NCBI GenBank assembly: GCA_017694735.1
Contig: JADIMN010000156.1
Coordinates: forward strand, 1-12,018
Origin: Candidatus Alectryobacillus merdavium
Lineage (GTDB): Bacteria; Bacillota_I; Bacilli_A; RFN20; CAG-826
Length of the DNA stretch: 12,018 nt
Reading direction: 5' to 3'
Below the pieces are notes generated by a model that saw nothing but the letters and a program-made list of their open reading frames with translations, was not told the DNA's origin and made no database searches. Both the position numbers and the translations under genes were made by a program. Shown here one piece after another: positions 6,344 to 12,018 of this stretch (within the stretch, counting starts at the first letter, position 1; each line of letters starts with the position of its first letter).

Positions 6344-7498
6344 ATGAAGTATGAAAGATTAACTTATGGCATGGTAGGTGGCGATTTAAAGGCATTTATC
6401 GGTGAAGTCCATAGAAAAGCTATAAATTTTGATACAAGAGCTAAACTTGTTGCAGGATGTTTCTCTTCTGATGAAAAACTTGGAATAGAAACTGCAGAAG
6501 CATATTGTGTTGATCCTTCAAGAACATATAAAGATTATAAAGAAATGGCTGAAAGGGAATCACAAAGAGAAGATAAAATTGATTTTGTTTCAATTTGTAC
6601 TCCAAATTTCTTACATTATCAAATTGCTAAAGAGTTCTTGTTACATGGAATTAATGTAGTTTGTGAAAAACCTCTTTGCTTTACAATTGAAGAAGCAAAA
6701 GAATTAGAAAGTATTGCTAAAGAAAAAGGATTAACTTTTGCTATTACATATACTTATACCGGTTATACAATGGTAAAAGTAGCAAAAGAAATGATTGAAA
6801 AAGAAAAAATTGGAAAAATCGTTTCTATTAATGTTGAATATGTACAAGATTGGTTAGTTAATTCTTTAGATCCTAAAAATCAAAAGTCTACTACTTTAAG
6901 TGTATGGAGAAGCGATCCTAAATATAGTGGAATTTCAAATTGTATCGGTGATATTGGAACTCATGCTGAAAACTTAGTTCATTATTTAACCGGATTTGAA
7001 ATTAAAAAACTTGTTGCTACAACCGATACTTATGGTATGGCACTTGATTTAAATTCAAATATGATTATTGAATATGAAAATGGTGTAAGAGCAGCATTAT
7101 GGTGTTCTCAAGTCGCACTTGGTCATTATAATGGATTAGTCATTAGAGTATTTGGTGATAAAGGCGCTCTTGAATGGAATCAAGAATATCCAGATTATTT
7201 AAATTACACTCCAATTAATGGAGCTCAACAAGTAATTGTAAGAGGCAGTGGAGTTAGTAAAGAATATAAAGCTGGATTAAATTCAAGACTTCCAGTCGGA
7301 CATCCAGAAGGTTTAATTATTGCTTTTGCAAATATCTATCGTAATGTTATTACCACAATTCTTAAAAAGAAAAATGGTGAAGAACTTACAAAAGAAGACA
7401 CTGATTTCCAAAATGTTAGCAATGGTGTTGATGGAGTTAAATTTATCCATAAAGCTATTGAATCTAGCAAAGAAGGAAAATGGGTCGATTATAAATAA
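6344..7498 (+). CDS. Gfo/Idh/MocA-family NAD(P)-dependent oxidoreductase
   Basis: A 384-residue sugar or cyclitol dehydrogenase-like enzyme. The N-terminal Rossmann fold (about residues 5-130) contains GMVGGDLKAFIGEVH, with a Gly-rich turn typical of one Gfo/Idh/MocA subgroup, and SICTPNFLH. The catalytic EKP motif is E108-K109-P110 (CEKPLCF). The C-terminal alpha/beta domain carries D203 and H207 (IGDIGTHAEN), matching the conserved D-x3-H active-site pair. The start follows AAAGGA at 6331-6336. Family members oxidise or reduce a hydroxyl/keto group on sugars, myo-inositol or anhydro-sugars. The cofactor preference (NAD or NADP) cannot be read reliably. It is cotranscribed with the TIM-barrel enzyme and the ABC transporter, consistent with catabolism of the imported ligand. 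Confidence 0.93.
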   Translation: MKYERLTYGMVGGDLKAFIGEVHRKAINFDTRAKLVAGCFSSDEKLGIETAEAYCVDPSRTYKDYKEMAERESQREDKIDFVSICTPNFLHYQIAKEFLLHGINVVCEKPLCFTIEEAKELESIAKEKGLTFAITYTYTGYTMVKVAKEMIEKEKIGKIVSINVEYVQDWLVNSLDPKNQKSTTLSVWRSDPKYSGISNCIGDIGTHAENLVHYLTGFEIKKLVATTDTYGMALDLNSNMIIEYENGVRAALWCSQVALGHYNGLVIRVFGDKGALEWNQEYPDYLNYTPINGAQQVIVRGSGVSKEYKAGLNSRLPVGHPEGLIIAFANIYRNVITTILKKKNGEELTKEDTDFQNVSNGVDGVKFIHKAIESSKEGKWVDYK

Positions 7499-7505
7499 GG
7501 TTTTT

Positions 7506-7529
7506 ATGGTTATTCTTTGAGAAAACCAT
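7506..7529 (+). other. Intercistronic stem-loop before the binding-protein gene
   Basis: ATGGTT (7506-7511) pairs with AACCAT (7524-7529) and TTCT (7513-7516) with AGAA (7520-7523), giving a 10-bp stem with one bulged A and a TTG loop. No T-tract follows, so it is not a normal terminator. It may mark mRNA processing or protect the 5' end of the downstream message. Confidence 0.45.
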
Positions 7530-7564
7530 TGTTATAGAAATATTATAATAGGAGGAAAATTTCT

Positions 7565-8641
7565 ATGAAGAAAAACAAAGTATTAGCATGCTTAGCAGTT
7601 GCAGCTATGGTAACTGGTTTAGCATCATGTGGTGGTGGCGAAAAAGAACTTCTTATTTTAGTTCCAAGTGCTGACCACGGTTGGACTGGCGCTGTCTTAA
7701 CAAACGCTAGAGATTATGCTGCAGAACTCAATGAGAGCGGTGAATATGACTATGAATTTAGAGTCATGACATCTGACAATTCAGAACAACAAGTTCTCCA
7801 AATGCAAGACTTAGTAGCTCGTGCTTCAACTGTTGCTGGTGTTGTTACACTTCCATGGGACTCCGGTGCTAAAGCTGGTGTCGAAGCATTAGCAAATGCT
7901 AACATTCCATTTGTCGTCGTAGACCGTGTTATTACTGATAGTGATGTTATCAATAATAGTGATGTTTGGGTTGGCGACGTCAGAGGAAACAACGAAATGA
8001 TCGGTGAATTAACCGCAACAAGATTTCTTGATGAGTATAATTTACAAAAAGATGAAAAGATTTTAGTTCTTCCAGGTGACAACTCTTCAGTTCCTCTCGC
8101 AAGAAATGATGGATTCCAAAGTGTATTAAAAGAAGAAGGTTGGACAGATGCTGAAATCGAAACAGCTTGGGAACAATTACCATCAACTCGTTGGTCAAGA
8201 GCAACAGCTGCTGCTAACTTTGAAGCTTGGTTAACAAGTGCTTATGCTAAAGATCCAACATTATCAGATTACAGATTAATCTTCACCCACGACTCAGAAT
8301 GTGCTATGGGTATCTTAGAAGAACTCGCAGATGAATCTTCAACAATTCCAGAAGCTGCAAAAGTCGCATTTGGTCAAAAAATTGAAGTTATCGCTGCTTC
8401 ATCCGGTTTACAAGAAATGTACAATGTTATTAACAAAACTCACCCAAGATGGTCTGAATTTTCAACATATGTACAAGACGTTGATTTCTTTGATGTTACT
8501 TATCCACCAGCAATGATTAGAAATGGTATCGACGATATGAATACTTATCTTAAAGATGGTACAAAGATTGCTAACCATGACCACGTCATTCCTGTTGAAA
8601 TCGTTGATGAAACAAACGTTGACGAATTTAAAGGATTCTAA
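7565..8641 (+). CDS. Sugar-binding lipoprotein of a CUT2-type ABC transporter
   Basis: A 358-residue extracellular substrate-binding protein. A Lys-rich start, a hydrophobic core and the lipobox LASC (residues 19-22) show lipid attachment at C22. A Gly/Glu linker leads to a periplasmic-binding-protein type 1 fold (Peripla_BP_4 class), beginning LLILVPSADHGWTGAVL. Later blocks VVTLPWDSGAKAGVEAL and IPFVVVDRVI correspond to the ligand-binding hinge strands of ribose/galactose/inositol-binding proteins. The start is fixed by AGGAGG at 7550-7555. It captures the ligand for the ATPase and permease encoded next. Its codons are richer in GCT, CCA and C-ending choices than the neighbours, fitting high expression, and stem-loops lie on both sides. 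The ligand is not identifiable by eye. Confidence 0.93.
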   Translation: MKKNKVLACLAVAAMVTGLASCGGGEKELLILVPSADHGWTGAVLTNARDYAAELNESGEYDYEFRVMTSDNSEQQVLQMQDLVARASTVAGVVTLPWDSGAKAGVEALANANIPFVVVDRVITDSDVINNSDVWVGDVRGNNEMIGELTATRFLDEYNLQKDEKILVLPGDNSSVPLARNDGFQSVLKEEGWTDAEIETAWEQLPSTRWSRATAAANFEAWLTSAYAKDPTLSDYRLIFTHDSECAMGILEELADESSTIPEAAKVAFGQKIEVIAASSGLQEMYNVINKTHPRWSEFSTYVQDVDFFDVTYPPAMIRNGIDDMNTYLKDGTKIANHDHVIPVEIVDETNVDEFKGF

Positions 8642-8662
8642 TTTAGATACTGTAAATCTAAA
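8642..8662 (+). other. Stem-loop directly after the binding-protein gene
   Basis: TTTAGAT (8642-8648) pairs perfectly with ATCTAAA (8656-8662) around a seven-base loop, starting at the base after the stop codon. It has only a weak A/T tail. It may protect the 3' end of the binding-protein message. Confidence 0.4.
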
Positions 8663-8679
8663 AATTATTTAAACTTATA

Positions 8680-8730
8680 AATTTTGGGGGCCAAAATTAA
8701 ATAATTTGGCCTCCAATATTTAATAGGAGG
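8680..8730 (+). promoter_or_regulatory. Overlapping hairpins that could hide or free the ATPase gene's ribosome binding site
   Basis: TTGGGGGCCAAA (8684-8695) pairs with TTTGGCCTCCAA (8705-8716) over 12 positions with one G-U. A competing stem joins AATTTTGG (8680-8687) to CCAAAATT (8691-8698). CCTCC (8710-8714) is also complementary to the GGAGG (8726-8730) of the next gene. The three pairings cannot coexist. The large hairpin lacks a T-tract, so partial attenuation, 3'-end protection or translational control are all possible. Confidence 0.45.
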
Positions 8731-8739
8731 TGTTATTAA

Positions 8740-10239
8740 ATGGTTAAACTTGAAATGATCAACATTAACAAATCATTCTTTGGTGTTCAAGTTTTGCATA
8801 ACGTTTCCTTAAAGGTTAAAAGAGGTTCTATTCACGCTCTTATTGGTGAAAATGGTGCTGGTAAATCAACTTTAATGAATATTTTAGGTGGTGTTCATCA
8901 ACCTGATTCTGGTATCGTTAAAATTGATGGAAAAGATGTTGGAAGATTAAATGTTAATCTTTCTGAAAAATTAGGTGTCGCATTTGTTCACCAAGAAATT
9001 AATCTATTTAATGATTTAAAAGTATACGAAAATATTTTTATCACAAAGGAAATAAAGAAATTTGGATTTATTGATGCTAAGACAATGATAAATAAAGCTA
9101 ATAACTTATTTAAAGAACTTGGCGTTGATATTGATGCGAATGATTTAGTTGCTAATTTATCTACAGCTAAAAAACAATTACTTGAAATATCTAAAGCGTT
9201 ATTTGCTAATGCAAGTATTTTTATTTTAGATGAGCCAACAACGGCTTTGTCTAATGAAGAAATTGATCACTTTTTTAATATTATTAATAATCTTAAAAAA
9301 CAGGGCAAAACCTTCATATTTATCTCACATAAAATGCCAGAAATATTTAGATTATGTGATGAATATACGGTTTTAAGAAATGGTTATTTTGTTTCATCAG
9401 GAAAAATTAGTGATACAACTCCAGAAAAAATTACTAAAGATATTGTTGGTGAAGGTTATGACAATACAGATTATTATAAAAAGAGAAATCTTGGAGAAGT
9501 TGTATTAGATATCGTAGATTTAAATGGTCCAGGATTTAAAAATGTAAATTTACAAGTTAGAAAAGGCGAAATTATTGGTTTTACCGGTTTACAAGGTGCT
9601 GGTAGCAGTGAACTTATGCAATGTATGTTTGGTGTAACTAAAGCAACAAGTGGTGAAATCATTGCTTTTGATAAACAAATTACAAATAAATCAACTAAAA
9701 AAATAATGAGAGATAAAGTTGGAATGGTTCCATCAAATAGAAAGGAAAATTCCGTATTTGAATCTTTATCGATTTTAGATAATGCATGTGTTGCTTCAAA
9801 CAATGTTTTAAAAGGTTTTGGATATATTCCTAGTAAAGAGAGAATTGTCTATAACAAGTTAAAGAAACAATTAAATATTAAAGCTAATTCTTCAAATGAT
9901 TTACTTGTTTCTTTAAGTGGTGGTAACCAACAAAAAGTTATTATTGGTAGATGGCTTAAAACAAATGCTGATATCTTATTGTTAGATAACCCTACACAAG
10001 GTATTGATGTTGGTGCTAAAGCAGAAATTTATAAATTGCTGTTAGAACTTGCTGAAAGTGGAAAAACAATTGTCTTTAATACTCTTGAAGTTCCAGAAAT
10101 TATGAAATGTGCCGATAGATGTTGCGTTTTCTATCACGGCTCAATTGTAAAAATATTAGAGCATGACGAAGTAAATGAAGAAAGAGTCATGTACTATGCA
10201 ACAAGCGCAAATAAGATGGAGGGAGAAAATCATGACTAA
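8740..10239 (+). CDS. Duplicated ABC ATPase of a CUT2-type sugar transporter (RbsA/MglA type)
   Basis: A 499-residue cytosolic ATPase with two ABC domains that powers import through the permease. Domain 1 has Walker A GENGAGKST (36-44), Q85, Walker B FILDEP with catalytic E165 and H197 (FISHKM), but a degenerate signature LSTAKKQ (140-146). Domain 2 has a Walker A without Lys (GLQGAGSSEL, 283-292), an intact signature LSGGNQQK (392-399), N417 in place of the catalytic Glu (LLLDNP) and no switch His (VFNTLEVPE). One composite site (Walker A1/B1 with signature 2) should therefore hydrolyse ATP and the other should be inactive. Asymmetry is usual in this family; the Asn is a further loss. The start follows AGGAGG at 8725-8730. 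Its end overlaps the permease start by 8 bases, so translation is coupled. Confidence 0.95.
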   Translation: MVKLEMININKSFFGVQVLHNVSLKVKRGSIHALIGENGAGKSTLMNILGGVHQPDSGIVKIDGKDVGRLNVNLSEKLGVAFVHQEINLFNDLKVYENIFITKEIKKFGFIDAKTMINKANNLFKELGVDIDANDLVANLSTAKKQLLEISKALFANASIFILDEPTTALSNEEIDHFFNIINNLKKQGKTFIFISHKMPEIFRLCDEYTVLRNGYFVSSGKISDTTPEKITKDIVGEGYDNTDYYKKRNLGEVVLDIVDLNGPGFKNVNLQVRKGEIIGFTGLQGAGSSELMQCMFGVTKATSGEIIAFDKQITNKSTKKIMRDKVGMVPSNRKENSVFESLSILDNACVASNNVLKGFGYIPSKERIVYNKLKKQLNIKANSSNDLLVSLSGGNQQKVIIGRWLKTNADILLLDNPTQGIDVGAKAEIYKLLLELAESGKTIVFNTLEVPEIMKCADRCCVFYHGSIVKILEHDEVNEERVMYYATSANKMEGENHD

Positions 10240-12018
10240 TCCTTTAATTAGAAAAGATGTCTTCATTCGTAATGGAGAAGAATTTGAGAGAATTGCTACT
10301 GGAAAAGAAATAGCAAAAGATGTTGGTGGTTTCTTTAAGAAAACTTGGTCAAAATCAAATTATTTATTTATTTTCTTAGTAGTTTTACTTATCTATATTT
10401 TCTCAACGATAAGATACTTCAATTGGAGTTTGTTTACAAATATCTTCGTTAGTGCAACTACTGTTGGTATTGTTGCAATTGGTATGGGTTTAATAATCCT
10501 GTTAGGAGAAATCGATCTATCGGTTGGTAGTATGTTTGCTATGTCGATAGTTGCATCGATTTTATCGTATAACTATACGATAGTTGCGACGGGAAATACT
10601 TTATTAGGCTTCTTTGTTTGTTTAATTGCTTCAATTGCATCGGGTTTATTGCTTGGACTTGTTAATGGTTTCTTTATTGGTATTTTAAAGATGCCTTCAT
10701 TTATTGTTACTCTTGCAACAATGTTAATGTATCGTAGCTTTGCTCAATATTTAGGCGATGTTACAAGAACTGCATCTGATTCTGCTGTTTCAGGATGGGT
10801 TAACGGCTCTATTTTAAATATGACTGGTTATGGTCCAAATATTGGTAACTATGTTAGAGAATTGGGCTTCTTACAAGTTGCTTCTATTACTCTTCCAGCA
10901 ATCTTATTTATTTTAATTGGTGTACTTGTTTGGTTGATGACTAAATATACAAAATTTGGTCGTAAAATTTATGCTGTCGGTAGCAATCCAAAAGCTGCTT
11001 CATTAGTTGGTATTAAAACAAATTTAAATAAAACATTAGTATTTGCAATTGCTGGTGCTTTAGTTGGTATTTCTGGATTCTTGCATATCGCAACAAGAGG
11101 TAATGTTGACACCGCAACAACTGGAAGTTCATATGAACTTTATGCAATCGCTTCAGTTGTCTTAGGTGGTATTGCAATGAGTGGAGGTAGAGGTAGCATA
11201 ATTGGAGTTATCTTTGGTGCTGCTGCATTCCAAGGTATTGATAAAATTATTAGTGCTTTAAATTTAAATCCATTCTTAAATGATGCTATTAAAGGTGCTA
11301 TTTTGATTATTGCAATTTTAATTCAAGTATTAAATTTCGATAAACAAAAATTTGTCGCTTTCTTACAAAAATTTGGATTAGTATTTATGCCTAATAAGGA
11401 TTTAATTCTTGAAGCTGAATACAAAACAAAAGTAGAAAAACTTGATGCAAAATATGCAACTTTAATTAAAAAATCTAGTAAGAAATTAAGCGATGCTGAA
11501 CTTGATAATAAGATTAGTGAATTATTAGATCAAAAAGAAGAAATTCTTGAAAAATTAAAAGTTAGATATTCTATCTTAATTAAAAAGGCTAAAGTTGAAG
11601 CTCAAGTTCACGATCGTGATCAAGAATTAAAGGCTCAAATTACTAAATTAAAGAATGAATTTGAAAATCTTAGACATTACAATACTTATTCTTTAAAAAA
11701 TAAAAAGAAAGAAGTTGCTCCAAGATTAAATCTTCTTTATAAATATGAAAAAGATATTATTCTTGAACAAACTAAACAAGAAAAACTCTTACATGAAAAT
11801 ATTATTTCATTACAACTTTTAATGGGTATGAAACCAAAATACGTTGAAGAATTAAGAAGTTTCATTAATGAGAGAACAAGTGATGAAAGTGTAATCAGTA
11901 AATCAAATAATCATTTTGATGGATTGATTAAAAAATATAATGAAAATCAAGATAAATTAAAAGCTAAATTAGCAGAGACTACATCTAAATATGATTCTAA
12001 ATTAAAAGTATTAGAAGC
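10232..12018 (+). CDS. RbsC-type sugar ABC permease with long coiled-coil-like C-terminal extension (partial)
   Basis: The frame is open for 595 codons and runs off the window. The ATG lies within the end of the ATPase gene and is preceded by GGAGGGAG (10218-10225). After a polar N-terminus of about 44 residues, residues 45-370 form the multi-helix membrane domain of BPD_transp_2/RbsC permeases, with the family motif EIDLSVGSM from E93 and the cytoplasmic-loop motif KFGRKIYAVGSNPKAASLVG. Residues about 386-595 are highly charged (Lys/Glu), lack hydrophobic segments and look helical and coiled-coil forming. A 38-residue repeat is visible: KLDAKYATLIKKSSK at 403 and KLKVRYSILIKKAK at 441. RbsC-type permeases usually end shortly after the last helix, at about 320-400 residues. 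No ribosome binding site or start region is seen at the junction, so this appears to be one polypeptide, with the tail on the cytosolic side. Confidence 0.92.
   Translation, partial: MTNPLIRKDVFIRNGEEFERIATGKEIAKDVGGFFKKTWSKSNYLFIFLVVLLIYIFSTIRYFNWSLFTNIFVSATTVGIVAIGMGLIILLGEIDLSVGSMFAMSIVASILSYNYTIVATGNTLLGFFVCLIASIASGLLLGLVNGFFIGILKMPSFIVTLATMLMYRSFAQYLGDVTRTASDSAVSGWVNGSILNMTGYGPNIGNYVRELGFLQVASITLPAILFILIGVLVWLMTKYTKFGRKIYAVGSNPKAASLVGIKTNLNKTLVFAIAGALVGISGFLHIATRGNVDTATTGSSYELYAIASVVLGGIAMSGGRGSIIGVIFGAAAFQGIDKIISALNLNPFLNDAIKGAILIIAILIQVLNFDKQKFVAFLQKFGLVFMPNKDLILEAEYKTKVEKLDAKYATLIKKSSKKLSDAELDNKISELLDQKEEILEKLKVRYSILIKKAKVEAQVHDRDQELKAQITKLKNEFENLRHYNTYSLKNKKKEVAPRLNLLYKYEKDIILEQTKQEKLLHENIISLQLLMGMKPKYVEELRSFINERTSDESVISKSNNHFDGLIKKYNENQDKLKAKLAETTSKYDSKLKVLE

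Noticed and set aside
7517..7549. Internal promoter before the binding-protein gene (TTGAGA with TATAAT)
   Set aside because: The boxes are 21 bases apart and the start of transcription would fall on or after the ribosome binding site, so an internal promoter here is unlikely.
7750..8204. Open frames on the minus strand within the binding-protein gene
   Set aside because: They lack ribosome binding sites and family resemblance and lie opposite a clear, well-conserved gene. They are by-products of its codon composition. The same holds for minus-strand frames at 2589-2780, 3514-3753 and 9474-9803 and plus-strand frames at 7320-7520 and 8331-8516.
8642..8739. A classical riboswitch between the binding-protein and ATPase genes
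   Set aside because: The spacer is only 98 bases and shows simple hairpins without conserved junction motifs of any riboswitch class I can recognise.
1..12018. Mycoplasma-type code with TGA read as Trp
   Set aside because: Trp residues in all genes use TGG, and TGA ends the transposase frame at its expected length, so the standard bacterial code fits.

Overview
The window looks like chromosomal DNA from a low-GC Gram-positive bacterium of the Bacilli / former Tenericutes type. This is inferred from the strong A+T bias, heavy use of AGA, TTA and AAA codons, AGGAGG-type ribosome binding sites and a lipobox signal peptide. TGG is the Trp codon and TGA is used as a stop, so the standard bacterial code applies and a Mycoplasma-type code does not. 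The exact taxon cannot be read from the sequence.

Left part (1-4070) is accessory in character. A complete-looking IS3-family insertion sequence (1-1312, minus strand) has imperfect terminal inverted repeats and a two-frame transposase (orfA/orfB) joined by a -1 slippery A7 run. Next comes a two-helix membrane protein with a C-terminal SHOCT-like segment; its likely promoter has a G8 run in the spacer. After it lies an interval with a possible frameshifted small gene and several hairpin terminators. Then comes an AlbA_2/Schlafen-type protein with a GHKL-like ATPase region and a winged helix, preceded by three 11-bp tandem repeats. The inverse complement of those repeats recurs inside the same gene. 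A nested double terminator closes this part.

Right part (4187-12018) is one co-directional sugar-type operon. It encodes a LacI-family regulator with a candidate operator (central CG palindrome) in its own leader, a TIM-barrel sugar isomerase/epimerase-like enzyme, a Gfo/Idh/MocA oxidoreductase, a sugar-binding lipoprotein, a duplicated ABC ATPase of the RbsA/MglA type and an RbsC-type permease that runs off the window. The simplest reading is ligand import by the CUT2 transporter followed by NAD(P)-dependent oxidation and isomerisation, elimination or epimerisation in the cytosol, with the LacI protein sensing the ligand. The substrate (sugar, inositol-like or anhydro/keto sugar) is not identifiable here. 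Stem-loops flank the binding-protein gene and may set its expression above that of its neighbours.

The strangest gene is the permease. After an ordinary membrane domain (about 385 residues) the frame stays open for at least 210 more residues of highly charged, coiled-coil-like sequence, which RbsC-type permeases do not normally carry.
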